From NCBI RefSeq assembly GCF_023074175.1, contig NZ_JADPKS010000077.1, positions 1-50,065 of the forward strand: 50,065 nt of DNA, in the 5' to 3' direction. This document shows positions 34,424-43,380 of the stretch, in pieces. Both the position numbers and the translations under genes were made by a program. The stretch comes from Bradyrhizobium sp. 139. Lineage in GTDB: Bacteria; Pseudomonadota; Alphaproteobacteria; Rhizobiales; Xanthobacteraceae. Below the pieces are notes generated by a model that saw only the letters and a program-made list of their open reading frames with translations, was not told where the DNA came from and did no database searches. Every line of letters starts with the position of its first letter. Position 1 is the stretch's first letter.

Positions 34424-35344
34424 CTAATTATTCGCGCTCGCCGAATCGTCCATCGCCTTGAAGGCTTCCTCCAGTTGCAGCGAGATCGGCACGTTCAGCC
34501 GTTCGCCGGTGGGCAGCCGCGCGATGAACCATTTGTTGTAGAGCGGGACGAGGTCGTGGTTGGAGCCGAGCTTGCGGAAGGTGCGCTCGACCACCGCCGA
34601 CAGTTGCGGATCGCCCTTCCTGAACATGATGCCGTAGGGATCGTAGGACAGGTAGTCGCCGGTGACGCGGAACTTGTCCTGCGCCTTGTGGCGCGCGATC
34701 AGGCTGGACAGCAGGATGTCGTCGGTCGCGAACGCATCGGCCTTGCCGTCGACGAGCATCTGGTATGACTGCTCGTGATCGGCACCGACGACGATGTTCA
34801 GCCCCAACGAGGACTTCTTGTCGGCCGCCTGGATAGCCTGCTCGTTGGTGGTGCCTTTCGTCACCACGATGGTCTTGCCCTTCAAATCGGCCAGCGACTG
34901 GACGCTGGACGCCTTCGGCACCATCAGCTTGGTGCCGGCGACGAACATCAACGGCGAGAACGCGACGCGCTTGCCGCGCTCGGCATTGGCGGTGGTCGAA
35001 CCGCACTCCAGGTCGATCTTGTTCTGGAGCACCGCGTCGATGCGGTCATCCGAGGTGACCTTGACGTAGCCGATCTTCAGGTTGGGATCGTCGACCTCGA
35101 CGCCGATCTCCTCGACGATGGCCTCGCAGAGCTCGAGGCTGTAGCCGACCGGGCGGCCCGCCTGGTCGAGGAACGAGAACGGCGGCGAGCTCTCGCGATA
35201 GCCGAGCCGCACGGTGTGCGCGTTCTTGATGGCTGATAGCGTCGGGCTAAGCCCTTCGCTGCCGCCGGTCTGGGCGGAGGCACCCGTTGCCAGCAGAAGC
35301 GCTGCCAGCAACAGACCGCTCGAAATCGCCGTGATAGGGCGCAT
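34424..35344 (-). CDS. Amino-acid-type ABC solute-binding protein (GltI-like), orphan
   Basis: Seen: 306 residues from ATG 35344; signal peptide ending LLLATGASAQTGG; binding-protein family 3 motifs LGYRESSPPFSFLDQAGRPV, GYSLELCEAIVEEI and DLECGSTTANAERGKRVAFS. Known: relatives bind glutamate or aspartate. No ABC permease or ATPase is adjacent. The gene starts 12 bp after the stop of dctA on the same strand and is probably co-transcribed with it. Confidence 0.88.
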   Translation of the reverse strand: MRPITAISSGLLLAALLLATGASAQTGGSEGLSPTLSAIKNAHTVRLGYRESSPPFSFLDQAGRPVGYSLELCEAIVEEIGVEVDDPNLKIGYVKVTSDDRIDAVLQNKIDLECGSTTANAERGKRVAFSPLMFVAGTKLMVPKASSVQSLADLKGKTIVVTKGTTNEQAIQAADKKSSLGLNIVVGADHEQSYQMLVDGKADAFATDDILLSSLIARHKAQDKFRVTGDYLSYDPYGIMFRKGDPQLSAVVERTFRKLGSNHDLVPLYNKWFIARLPTGERLNVPISLQLEEAFKAMDDSASANN

Positions 35345-35356
35345 GGTGCACTCCAA

Positions 35357-36652
35357 TCAATGGCCGGCCATCGCGGGTATTTCGCCGGGAATCATGTCCC
35401 CCGGCACGGCGTCGCCCGCCCCCATCGCATGCTCGGGCCCGAGCTCTCCTTCCCACTTCGCCACGACCGAGGTCGCGAGCGTGTTGCCGATCACGTTGGT
35501 GGCGCTGCGGCCCATATCGAGGAAGGTGTCGATGCCCATGATCATCAACAGCCCCGCCTCGGGGATGCCGAATTGCGACAACGTCGAGGCGATCACGACG
35601 AGGGAGGCGCGCGGCACGCCGGCGACGCCCTTCGAGGTGATCATCAGCGTCGCCAGCATCGCAAGCTGGGTGCCGAGCGGCATGTCGATGTGATAGCTCT
35701 GCGCGATGAAGACACTGGCGAAGGTGCAGTACATCATCGTGCCGTCGAGGTTGAAGGAGTAGCCGAGCGGCAGCACGAAGCTGGAGATTCGCGACGAGGC
35801 GCCGAAGCGGTTGAGGCCCTCCAGCGTCTTCGGATAGGCCGCTTCCGAGCTCGCGGTGGAGAACGCGATCATCAGCGGCTCGCGGATCAGCTTCAGCAGG
35901 TGGGCGTAGCGCGGCCCGATCACGATGAAGCCGACGACCACCAGGATGCCCCACAGGAGCGCGAGCGAGAGATAGAAGCCGCCCATGAAGACGATGAGCT
36001 TCCAGAGCACCAGCAGGCCGTTCTTGGCGACCGTCGCTGTGATGGCGGCCCACACCGCGAACGGTGCGAACAGCATCACATAGCCCGTGACCTTGAGCAT
36101 GATGTGGCCGATGTCGTCGATCAGCGCCAGGATCGGCTTGGAGCGCTCGGGCATCGAGCCCATCGCCACCGAGAAGAACACGGCAAAGATCACGATCTGC
36201 AAGATCTCGTTCTGCGCCATCGCATCCGCGATCGAGGTCGGGATCAGATGGGTCAGGAATTTCTCGATCGAGAAGGCGGAAACCGGCAAGCCCGTCGACT
36301 GCGCCCTGTCCGGCAGCGTGCCGGGGAAGTTGGCGCCGGGCTGAAGCAGATTGACCATCACGAGGCCGAGCATCAGCGACACGAAGGAGGCGCTGACGAA
36401 CCAGCCCATGGTCTTGGCGAAGATACGGCCGAGCTTGGAGCCCGAGCCCATATGGGCGATGCCGCCGACCAGGGTCGCGAACACCAGCGGCGCGATGATC
36501 ATCTTGATCAGGCGCAGGAAGATCACGGCGATCAGGTTGATGGAGGAGGCCCAGTCGGCGCGGGTATCGGGCAGAAAATTATAGATCGCCGCGCCCATGA
36601 TGATGCCCAGCACCATCGCCGCCAGAATGTATTGCGTAAACCTGTTCGACAT
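35357..36652 (-). CDS. dctA: C4-dicarboxylate/proton or sodium symporter DctA
   Basis: Seen: 431 residues with eight membrane helices and the DAACS signatures: FSTASSEAAYPKTL (first reentrant loop), PLGYSFNLDGTMMYCT and MGIDTFLDMGRSATNVIGN. Known: DctA imports succinate, fumarate and malate; related GltP proteins carry glutamate or aspartate. Start ATG 36652 is preferred over an upstream in-frame extension to 36805. Assignment as dctA rather than another DAACS carrier is by similarity only. Confidence 0.88.
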   Translation of the reverse strand: MSNRFTQYILAAMVLGIIMGAAIYNFLPDTRADWASSINLIAVIFLRLIKMIIAPLVFATLVGGIAHMGSGSKLGRIFAKTMGWFVSASFVSLMLGLVMVNLLQPGANFPGTLPDRAQSTGLPVSAFSIEKFLTHLIPTSIADAMAQNEILQIVIFAVFFSVAMGSMPERSKPILALIDDIGHIMLKVTGYVMLFAPFAVWAAITATVAKNGLLVLWKLIVFMGGFYLSLALLWGILVVVGFIVIGPRYAHLLKLIREPLMIAFSTASSEAAYPKTLEGLNRFGASSRISSFVLPLGYSFNLDGTMMYCTFASVFIAQSYHIDMPLGTQLAMLATLMITSKGVAGVPRASLVVIASTLSQFGIPEAGLLMIMGIDTFLDMGRSATNVIGNTLATSVVAKWEGELGPEHAMGAGDAVPGDMIPGEIPAMAGH

Positions 36653-36715
36653 AGAAGACCCCCACAACACCGGCCGCTTCATGATGTCGCAGATAGTGCA
36701 ACGACGCAACACGCT

Positions 36716-36731
36716 TTGCGTGCATTCGCAA
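36716..36731. promoter_or_regulatory. TTGCG-N6-CGCAA inverted repeat in the dctA upstream region
   Basis: TTGCG (36716-36720) and CGCAA (36727-36731) flank TGCATT; more half-sites (GCAACGACGCAAC to the left, GTTGCGAAAT to the right) lie nearby. The site is between divergent dctA and the MDR oxidoreductase gene. The regulator is unknown. Confidence 0.4.
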
Positions 36732-36861
36732 TACCGATGTTCCCGTTGCGAAATCAGCGCGCGCGATCTAGCCTTCATGCAGCGCACAACGAGTGCGGGT
36801 TGCACCTTTTCGTTGCGGCGGCTGCATCAATAATCGTCAAACAAGCGAAGAGGGAAACGCC

Positions 36862-37863
36862 ATGAGCGGCAACATCAATCGCCAGATTCTGCTGGTGGAA
36901 AAGCCCAGCGGCAAGCTCGGTCCCGAGCACTTCAAGATGATCGAGGGTGCGACGCCGGAGCCGAAGGACGGCGAGGCCTTGCTGCACGTGCGTTACATCT
37001 CGCTCGACGCGGCCAACCGTGCCTGGATGCATGGCGCGACCTATCGCTCCGCGGTCGAGGCCAACAGCGTGATGGCCGGCGGCGCCATCGCCGAAGTCAT
37101 CAGCTCGATGGCGCCGGGGCTTGCGCCCGGCGACATCGTGTTCGGCGACACCGGCTGGCAGGAGTTTGCCGCGGTGCCGGCAAAGCATCTCACCAGGATG
37201 CCGAAGCTCGAACCGCTCACGCATCTGCTGAGCGTGTTCGGCATCGCCGGCCTCACCGCCTATTTCGGACTGCTGGAAATCAGCAAGCCGAAGGAGGGTG
37301 AGACCGTGGTGGTGTCCGCGGCGGCGGGCTCCGTCGGTTCGATCGTCGGGCAAATCGCGAAGATCAAGGGATGCCGCGTGATCGGCATCGCCGGCGGCGC
37401 GGACAAATGCAACTGGCTGACCTCCGAACTCGGCTTCGATGCCGCCGTCGACTACAAGGACGGCGCGGTGTTCAAGGCACTGCGCGCGGCCGCGCCCAAA
37501 GGCATCGACGTCTATTTCGACAATGTCGGCGGCGACATTCTCGAAGCCTGCCTGCCGCAGATGAACAATTACGGCCGCATCGCCTGCTGCGGCGCGATCT
37601 CGCAATATGACGGCACGCCCGCGGCGCATGGCCCGCGCGGCGTGCCCGGCCTGATCGTGGTGAAGCGGCTGGTCATGCAGGGCTTCATCGTGATGGACTA
37701 CATGAAGGAGAGCCAGCGCGCGCTCGCAGACCTCCAGGCTTGGGTCACATCCGGCACACTGAAGGTGCAGGAGGACATCATCGACGGACTGGAGAACACG
37801 CCGAAAGCGCTGATCGGATTGCTTGCGGGAGAGAACCGCGGCAAGCGCATGGTCAGGCTCTGA
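36862..37863 (+). CDS. NADP-dependent MDR-family oxidoreductase (PTGR/CurA-like)
   Basis: Seen: 333 residues starting MSGNINRQILLVEKPSGK, with GAGGGAA about 4 nt upstream. Signature VVVSAAAGSVGSIVGQIAK (the AxxGxxG nucleotide loop) and DVYFDNVGGDILEACLPQ are present; zinc ligands are not. Known: zinc-free MDR enzymes of this group reduce 2-alkenals, enones or quinones. The substrate is unknown. Divergent from dctA. Confidence 0.88.
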   Translation: MSGNINRQILLVEKPSGKLGPEHFKMIEGATPEPKDGEALLHVRYISLDAANRAWMHGATYRSAVEANSVMAGGAIAEVISSMAPGLAPGDIVFGDTGWQEFAAVPAKHLTRMPKLEPLTHLLSVFGIAGLTAYFGLLEISKPKEGETVVVSAAAGSVGSIVGQIAKIKGCRVIGIAGGADKCNWLTSELGFDAAVDYKDGAVFKALRAAAPKGIDVYFDNVGGDILEACLPQMNNYGRIACCGAISQYDGTPAAHGPRGVPGLIVVKRLVMQGFIVMDYMKESQRALADLQAWVTSGTLKVQEDIIDGLENTPKALIGLLAGENRGKRMVRL

Positions 37864-38010
37864 CGACGTAGTTACGTCGCAATCGCACCAGCATAATTGA
37901 CTTGCGGTAGAGGTCGAGGCGGCCAATGATGCGGCACGCAGTATCACGACGATTGTTTGCATCAATTTTAGAAAGTCGGCGGCGTTACCGACTGGGCAGG
38001 AATTCATTCA

Positions 38011-38832
38011 ATGTTCAACACTCAAATGTTCGACACGTTGAAACATGCATCGCGTAGCGCGTTGCTGGCGGCGGCGCTCTTCGCAACTGCAACAGGCGCA
38101 TTCGCGCAAGCGCCGACCGAGGCCCAGAAGGGCGCCATCCGGTCCGCATGCCGCTCGGACTTCATGGCGCACTGCGCGAGCGTGACGCCCGGCGGCGTGG
38201 AAGCGTATCAATGTCTTCAGAAGAACATCTCGAGCCTCTCATCGGGATGCCAGACCGCGGTTCGCGCGGTCGAGCCCGCGGCGGCGCCGAAGACCGAAGC
38301 TGCGCCCAAGGCGGAAACGGCGCCTGCCGCGCCAAAGGTTGAATCCGCCCCCGCTGCAAAACCGGCAGCCGCGCCGGCGCCGAAGGCTGCTGCCACAAAG
38401 CAGCCGAGCAGCGCGCAGGCTGCAGCGGTCAAGAGCGCGTGCCGCGCCGATTATCCCAAGGTGTGCGCCAGCGTGCCGCCGGGCGGCGCCCCCGCGCTCG
38501 AATGCCTGGAGAAGAACAAGACACAGGTTTCGCCGGCCTGCGAGAAGGCCGTGACCGCTGCGGCCGGTGGCGGCGCAGCGGCAACGGCAGCGCCTGCGGG
38601 CGCGGCTCCAGCGGCAGCGGCACCGGCAGCCGCACCAGCCGCGATCGTGCTGCGTCCACTGCGGCCGCGCGAAGAGCTGTTCATCGTCCGCTCCGCCTGC
38701 GGCGCCGACATCCGCACTCTCTGTGCCGGCGTCGCGCCCGGCGGCGGCCGCATCGTACAATGCATCAGCAGCAACGCCGCATCGCTGTCGCCTGCGTGCA
38801 AGGACGTGCTCGCCCCGTTCGCGGCGCGGTGA
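38011..38832 (+). CDS. Exported protein with three identically spaced cysteine repeats
   Basis: Seen: 273 residues; signal peptide ending GAFAQAPTE; three repeats with the exact spacing C-x7-C-x12-C-x11-C at C47-C80, C144-C177 and C230-C263. Each carries a PGG between the second and third cysteine. The repeats are joined by Ala/Pro/Lys-rich linkers of about 63 and 52 residues. Known: this resembles the cysteine-rich repeat (PF00839, GLG1-type) found in some rhizobial periplasmic proteins of unknown role. Inferred: each repeat is a small disulfide-bonded module on a flexible, perhaps wall-spanning, string. Confidence 0.85.
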   Translation: MFNTQMFDTLKHASRSALLAAALFATATGAFAQAPTEAQKGAIRSACRSDFMAHCASVTPGGVEAYQCLQKNISSLSSGCQTAVRAVEPAAAPKTEAAPKAETAPAAPKVESAPAAKPAAAPAPKAAATKQPSSAQAAAVKSACRADYPKVCASVPPGGAPALECLEKNKTQVSPACEKAVTAAAGGGAAATAAPAGAAPAAAAPAAAPAAIVLRPLRPREELFIVRSACGADIRTLCAGVAPGGGRIVQCISSNAASLSPACKDVLAPFAAR

Positions 38833-38964
38833 GGCGGCGCATGATTGCGCGCCACAGCGCGCGACAATGCCTGGCAGCGTACGCGAAATGAATTTTCGCG
38901 CGCCTGCAACGACAAGCCTTTTGCAAGCATCCGATTTCAATCACGACAAGACCGGGAGGAAGAC

Positions 38965-39180
38965 ATGCGTTCATTGCTGCTTATCGCTTCTGCGCTGCTC
39001 GCTTTCGCGGCGACCATGACCTTCGAGGCCTCCGATGCCAACGCGGTGGTCTGCGCCCGCGGCGTCTATCGCGCGGGCTGCGCCGGACCGAACGCGGCCG
39101 TCGTGGTCCGCAAGCCGGTTCCGGCGGTCCGCTGCACCAAAGTGCTGGTCAACGGGGTCTGGGTGAAGCGCTGCGTCTGA
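38965..39180 (+). CDS. Small exported cysteine-containing protein
   Basis: Seen: 71 residues from ATG 38965 with a strong GGGAGGA ribosome site. A signal peptide (LLLIASALLAFAATMTFEAS) is followed by NAVVCARGVYRAGCAGPNAA and a tail ending VRCTKVLVNGVWVKRCV, so four cysteines remain after cleavage. No family function is known to me. It follows the three-repeat protein by 132 bp. Confidence 0.75.
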   Translation: MRSLLLIASALLAFAATMTFEASDANAVVCARGVYRAGCAGPNAAVVVRKPVPAVRCTKVLVNGVWVKRCV

Positions 39181-39340
39181 CGGTGCGGATGGCCAAGCCG
39201 CCGCGGTTTGGCTATGCTTCGCAACTGATGGTTTCGGACACGCGTCAAATCGTGTGTTTGGAGCCAGCTTCGGCGCGCCATGCCATGCCAATAATTCCGC
39301 TGGCGCCGGACGTCGGAGCACATTAGTCTACCCCTAGATA

Positions 39341-39358
39341 GTAAGTATACTGTCAATC
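39341..39358 (+). promoter_or_regulatory. Promoter/operator of the aryl-CoA hydroxylase-ligase operon
   Basis: AGTATACTGTCAATC (39344-39358) is identical to 43401-43415 upstream of the dioxygenase gene. It contains a TATACT -10 box (39346-39351); the -35 region is weak. The surrounding GATAGTA and TACTGTC form an imperfect inverted repeat, suitable for the MarR regulator encoded at 42152. Confidence 0.6.
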
Positions 39359-39371
39359 AGGGAGGCAGACG

Positions 39372-40511
39372 TTGCGGATCGCCGTGATTGGCGGGGGGCC
39401 CGGTGGGCTCTACTTTGCCTATCTCTGGAAGAAGCGTCACCCCGAGGATCAGGTCGACCTGTTCGAACAGAACCCGGCCGACGCGACCTGGGGCTTTGGC
39501 GTCGTGTTCTCCGACCAGGCTCTGGAATTTTTGCGCGCCGACGACCCGGAAACGGTCGACGCGATCGCGCCGCATATGGAGAGCTGGCAGAACATCACAC
39601 TCAACCTTCATGGCGGCAGCGTCGCCATCGACGGCGTCGGCTTCTCCTCGATCGGCCGGCTCGAGCTCTTGCAGTTCCTCCAGCAGCGTGCGTTCGATGC
39701 CGGCGTCACGCCGCGCTTCGACACACAGATCCACGCCATCGACCAGCTCAACGGTCACGATCTGATCGTCGCCGCCGACGGATTGAACTCGCTGGTGCGC
39801 CGCGCTTTCGAGGGCGATTTCGGCACCTCGCTATCCTATTCCTCCAACAAATTCGCCTGGTACGGCACCTCGAAGCGCTTCGACACGCTGTCGCAGACCT
39901 TCGTGAAGACCGACCGCGGCGCCTTCAATGCCCACCACTATCGCTACTCGCCGACCATGAGTACCTTCCTGGTCGAATGCGACCACGCGACATGGCAGGC
40001 CTATGGCTTCGCCTACAAGGATGCCGAGCAGTCCAAGGGCGTCTGCGAGGAGGTCTTTGCCGACACGCTGGGTGGCCATTGCCTGGTCTCCAACAAATCG
40101 GTCTGGCGCAATTTTCCCTGGGTCTGGAACGAGCACTGGTCGTTCAAGAACATGGTGCTGGTCGGCGACGCCCTGCACTCGGCGCATTTCTCCATCGGCT
40201 CGGGGACGCGGCTCGCGATCGAGGATGCCATTGCGCTGGTCAAGGCGCTGGAATCGGACGCGCATCTTTCGACCGCGCTGCACCGCTACCAGGCCGCACG
40301 CAAGCCGGTGGTGCAGAAGCTCCTCGATGCCGCGCGCACCTCGGCCTTCTGGTACGAGCACTTTGCCCAGCACATGCAGCTCGGCCTGATGGACTTTGCC
40401 TATAGCTACATCACCCGCTCCGGCCGCATCGACGATTCCCGGCTGCGGGCGATGTCGCCCGCTTTCATGGCGCGCTTGGAGGCCGCCAGGAACGGCGGAG
40501 ATGCGGCATGA
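39372..40511 (+). CDS. FAD-dependent aryl-CoA hydroxylase (salicylyl-CoA 5-hydroxylase-like)
   Basis: Seen: 379 residues. The start is TTG 39372, with GGGAGG (39360-39365) 6 nt upstream. FAD motifs are VIGGGPGGLYFAYLWKK at the N-terminus and LVGDALHSAHFSIGSGTRLA near residue 270; GFGVVFSD is typical of this subfamily. Known: close relatives are salicylyl-CoA 5-hydroxylase and the N-terminal half of 2-aminobenzoyl-CoA monooxygenase. The second, FMN-binding half of the latter is absent. Its stop overlaps the ligase start (ATGA). Inferred: it hydroxylates an aryl-CoA made by the ligase, leading to gentisate. Confidence 0.87.
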   Translation: MRIAVIGGGPGGLYFAYLWKKRHPEDQVDLFEQNPADATWGFGVVFSDQALEFLRADDPETVDAIAPHMESWQNITLNLHGGSVAIDGVGFSSIGRLELLQFLQQRAFDAGVTPRFDTQIHAIDQLNGHDLIVAADGLNSLVRRAFEGDFGTSLSYSSNKFAWYGTSKRFDTLSQTFVKTDRGAFNAHHYRYSPTMSTFLVECDHATWQAYGFAYKDAEQSKGVCEEVFADTLGGHCLVSNKSVWRNFPWVWNEHWSFKNMVLVGDALHSAHFSIGSGTRLAIEDAIALVKALESDAHLSTALHRYQAARKPVVQKLLDAARTSAFWYEHFAQHMQLGLMDFAYSYITRSGRIDDSRLRAMSPAFMARLEAARNGGDAA

Positions 40512-42121
40512 GCAACGAGATCCGCGACCAGGTGCCCGCCGACAGCGCGGGCGCCCACGAGATCGGCTTTGCCATTCCGCAAACCTACAATGCCAGCCGC
40601 ATTCTGTTCGACCAACTCGCCAAAGGCCGCGGCGACAAGCCCGCGCTGATTGGGCCCGCGGGAATGCGCAGCTATGCCGAGCTTTGCGCGGAAGCTTGCC
40701 GCTGGGGCAACGGCTTTGCATCGCTCGGCCTGAAGCGCGGCGACCGCGTGCTGCTGTTCCTCGACGATACCCCGGCCTATCCGGCAGCATTCTTCGGCGC
40801 GGTGCGCGCCGGCTTCGTGCCGCTCCTGATCAACACACTGACGCCGCCGGACCTGCTGCAATTCTATCTGGCCGATTCCGGCGCGGCCGTTGCGGTGGCG
40901 GATGCCGAATTCGCGACGCGCTTCAATGCAGAGGCCTGCAAGGCGACCTGCCTGCGCACGCTGATCGTCGTCGACGGCGAAGCGCACGACCACGCCGCGC
41001 CTGCGGAGATCGCAGCGCCAAGCTGGCTCGCGCAGTTCCCGGCTGAGCTGGCCGAAGCCGCCACGCATCGCAACGAGATGGCGTTCTGGATGTACTCCTC
41101 CGGCTCGACCGGCCGGCCCAAGGGCATCGTGCATCTCCAGCACGACATGGCCTACAGCGATGCCGCTTTTGCGCAGAACGTGTTGCAGCTGACGCCCGGC
41201 GACATCTGCTTCTCGGTGCCGAAAATCTTCTTCGCCTACGGTTTCGGCAACTCCGTCACCTTCCCGTTCTCCGCGGGTGCGGCGACGCTGCTGCTGCCGG
41301 GACAGCCCAAGCCCGCGGCGATCTTCGCCGCGATCGGACAATACAAGCCGACGGTCTTCTTCGGCCTGCCGACGCTCTATACCTCGCTCACCAAGGCCGA
41401 AGGGACCGACAAGACGGATTTCTCGTCGGTGCGGATGTCGCTCTCGGCGGCCGAGGTGCTCTCGGCCGAAGTCTTCAACGGCTGGAAGACGCTCAGCGGC
41501 CTCGAGATCGTCGAAGGCCTCGGCTCGACCGAGGTGCTGCACATCTATCTCTCCAACCGCCCCGGGCAGAAGAAGCTCGGCGCCGCAGGACTGCGCGTGC
41601 CCGGCTACGAGGTCGCGCTGCGCGACAAGGACGGCCGCGAGGTCGGCGACGATGAGGAAGGCATCTTGTGGGTGCGCGGCGATTCCAACACGCCGCTGTA
41701 CTGGAACCGGCCGGACAAATCCGCCGAGACCATCCGCGACGGCGGCTGGATCTACACCGGCGACCGCTTCGTCCGCGATGCCGACGGCTTCCACTTCTTC
41801 CGCGGCCGTGCCGACGATCTCATCAAGATCTCAGGCCAGTGGGTCTACCCGCTCGAGGTCGAGCTGTGCCTCGCCGACCACCCCGACATCCGCGAATGCG
41901 CAGTGTTCGCGGCAGAGCTCCCGGACCGGCGCATGACGCTGAAGGCGGTGGTGGTGATGAACAATCGGGCCGTGGACCAGAGCGAGGCGACGCGCAGGCT
42001 CCAGGATTACGTCAAGGGCAAGCTGCTTCCTTACAAATATCCGCGCGAGGTGATCTTCATCGACGAGCTGCCGAAGACGGGCACGGGGAAGATCGATCGG
42101 CAGGCATTGTTGCGGATGTGA
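40508..42121 (+). CDS. Aryl-CoA ligase, benzoate-CoA ligase family
   Basis: Seen: 537 residues. Adenylation motifs YSSGSTGRPKGIVHLQHD, EGLGSTEVLHIYLSN, GGWIYTGDRF and the C-terminal lysine motif PKTGTGKIDRQALL are intact. Known: the family activates benzoate, hydroxybenzoates or 2-aminobenzoate with ATP and CoA. Translational overlap with the hydroxylase gene indicates one operon. The natural substrate is probably salicylate or a relative because a gentisate dioxygenase is nearby, but anthranilate or 3-hydroxybenzoate cannot be excluded. Confidence 0.9.
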   Translation: MSNEIRDQVPADSAGAHEIGFAIPQTYNASRILFDQLAKGRGDKPALIGPAGMRSYAELCAEACRWGNGFASLGLKRGDRVLLFLDDTPAYPAAFFGAVRAGFVPLLINTLTPPDLLQFYLADSGAAVAVADAEFATRFNAEACKATCLRTLIVVDGEAHDHAAPAEIAAPSWLAQFPAELAEAATHRNEMAFWMYSSGSTGRPKGIVHLQHDMAYSDAAFAQNVLQLTPGDICFSVPKIFFAYGFGNSVTFPFSAGAATLLLPGQPKPAAIFAAIGQYKPTVFFGLPTLYTSLTKAEGTDKTDFSSVRMSLSAAEVLSAEVFNGWKTLSGLEIVEGLGSTEVLHIYLSNRPGQKKLGAAGLRVPGYEVALRDKDGREVGDDEEGILWVRGDSNTPLYWNRPDKSAETIRDGGWIYTGDRFVRDADGFHFFRGRADDLIKISGQWVYPLEVELCLADHPDIRECAVFAAELPDRRMTLKAVVVMNNRAVDQSEATRRLQDYVKGKLLPYKYPREVIFIDELPKTGTGKIDRQALLRM

Positions 42122-42151
42122 GGCAAGGCCGCGGCCACATTCACACTACCT

Positions 42152-42664
42152 TCACCCCGCCTTCCCCAGATGCTCCAGCGCATCCTCGGCCCTCAGCGGC
42201 ACCCGTGAGGCCTCGTTGTTGAGATCGACGAGCTGTACCAGGAGCGTCAGCAGCGCCTTGCGGTCGGCGGGCTTGAGCGGCTCCAGCATGCGCGCCTGGG
42301 CGCGCTCGACGGCGGGGATGATCTCGCGCAGGATCGCGGCGCCTGATTTCGTCAGATAGAGCAGCTTGATGCGCTTGTCTTCCAGCGCCGGCTTGCGCTC
42401 GACGAAATCCTTGGCCTGCAGCCGCTCGATCACACTGCCAAGCGTGGAGCGGTCGAAGGCGATCACCGCCGACAACCGCGTCGCGTCGATGCCGGGATGG
42501 GTGTGGATCGCGATCAGCGCCGCATATTGCACCGGCGTCAGGTCGAACGCCTTGCACTCCTCCATGAAGATCGAGACCGCGATCTGCTGCATGCGCCGGA
42601 ACAGATAGCCCGGCGCGGCATAGACCGCATCGATTGTGATCGGAGGAGCAGGCCTACTCGGCAT
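42152..42664 (-). CDS. MarR-family transcriptional regulator
   Basis: Seen: 170 residues. The winged-helix core is DLTPVQYAALIAIHTHPGID, AVIAFDRSTLGSVIERLQ (recognition helix) and KPALEDKRIKLLYLTKSG (wing). Known: MarR proteins repress aromatic-degradation genes and release DNA on binding the substrate or its CoA ester. Its ATG lies 11 bases inside the end of the isomerase gene, so the two are coupled. Inferred to act on the shared sequence at 39344 and 43401. Confidence 0.9.
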   Translation of the reverse strand: MPSRPAPPITIDAVYAAPGYLFRRMQQIAVSIFMEECKAFDLTPVQYAALIAIHTHPGIDATRLSAVIAFDRSTLGSVIERLQAKDFVERKPALEDKRIKLLYLTKSGAAILREIIPAVERAQARMLEPLKPADRKALLTLLVQLVDLNNEASRVPLRAEDALEHLGKAG

Positions 42665-43286
42665 CGGGCTGCTTCTCCGGCGCGGCGTTCGCGAACGCCG
42701 GCAGCGCCTTGGCGGCCGCTTCCGCCTTGAGCAGGCGCGGATAGGCCGAGACATCGACACCGAAGCGGCGGGCATTGGCGAGTTGCGGCACCAGGCAGAG
42801 ATCGGCGAGCATCGGCCGATCGCCAAAACAGAACGGCCCGGACTCATTCTTGATCAGCGTCTCGCAGGCTGACAGCCCCTCGCGGTTGACCCAGGCCGCC
42901 CAGTCCTGAACCTTCTCTTCGGCAAGGCCAAGCTCGCGCAGCCGTGCCAGCACTTTCAAATTCTGAACCGGATGGGTGTCGCAGGCGATCGCCAGCGCGA
43001 ACGCCCTGACCTTGGCGCGTTGCAGCGGGTCCTTCGGCAGCAGCGGCGGGATCGGGTGGATTTCGTCCAGCCACTCGATGATGGCGACCGATTGGGTCAG
43101 CACTGCGCCCGCATCGTTCTCCAGTGCGGGAACCAGCCCCTGCGGGTTGATGGCGAGATAGGCCGGCGCGCATTGCTCGCCCTTGCGCAGATGATACGGC
43201 AGATGCTCGGCGCCGAGGCCCTTCAGGTTCAGTGCGATCCGCACGCGGTAAGCCGCGCTGGAACGGAAATAGCCGTGCAGCTTCAT
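42654..43286 (-). CDS. maiA: Zeta-class GST: maleylpyruvate/maleylacetoacetate isomerase
   Basis: Seen: 210 residues from ATG 43286 (MKLHGYFRSSAAYRVRIAL). The SSAAYRVRIALNLKG motif is the zeta-GST glutathione site; NPQGLVPAL and QSVAIIEWLDE follow. Known: these enzymes isomerise maleylacetoacetate or maleylpyruvate using glutathione. Next to a gentisate dioxygenase, maleylpyruvate is the likelier substrate. The upstream region is shared with the divergent dioxygenase gene. Confidence 0.88.
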   Translation of the reverse strand: MKLHGYFRSSAAYRVRIALNLKGLGAEHLPYHLRKGEQCAPAYLAINPQGLVPALENDAGAVLTQSVAIIEWLDEIHPIPPLLPKDPLQRAKVRAFALAIACDTHPVQNLKVLARLRELGLAEEKVQDWAAWVNREGLSACETLIKNESGPFCFGDRPMLADLCLVPQLANARRFGVDVSAYPRLLKAEAAAKALPAFANAAPEKQPDAE

Positions 43287-43313
43287 CGAAACCCTTCCTG
43301 TCAAATTTATTCA

Positions 43314-43352
43314 TCATTCCGGGGCGACGCGCCAGCGTCGAGCCCGGAATGA
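43314..43352. repeat. Short intergenic palindrome TCATTCCGGG/CCCGGAATGA
   Basis: Arms 43314-43323 and 43343-43352 are perfect reverse complements; an inner CGACG/CGTCG pair extends the hairpin. It sits in the leader of the minus-strand isomerase-MarR operon and might affect its expression. Confidence 0.6.
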
Positions 43353-43380
43353 CTGCCATTGCTACTGTCCGTCCGTCACA

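Noticed and set aside
36653..36780. Sigma54 promoter for dctA
   Set aside because: No sequence fits TGGCAC-N5-TTGC closely; the nearest match lacks the -12 GC element.
35360..36865. 501-residue plus-strand open frame
   Set aside because: Antisense to dctA, rich in His/Asp/Arg, with no domain or membrane pattern.
36775..38007. 410-residue minus-strand open frame
   Set aside because: Antisense to the MDR oxidoreductase and without recognisable motifs.
40406..41794. 462-residue minus-strand open frame
   Set aside because: Antisense to the aryl-CoA ligase, which has every catalytic motif.
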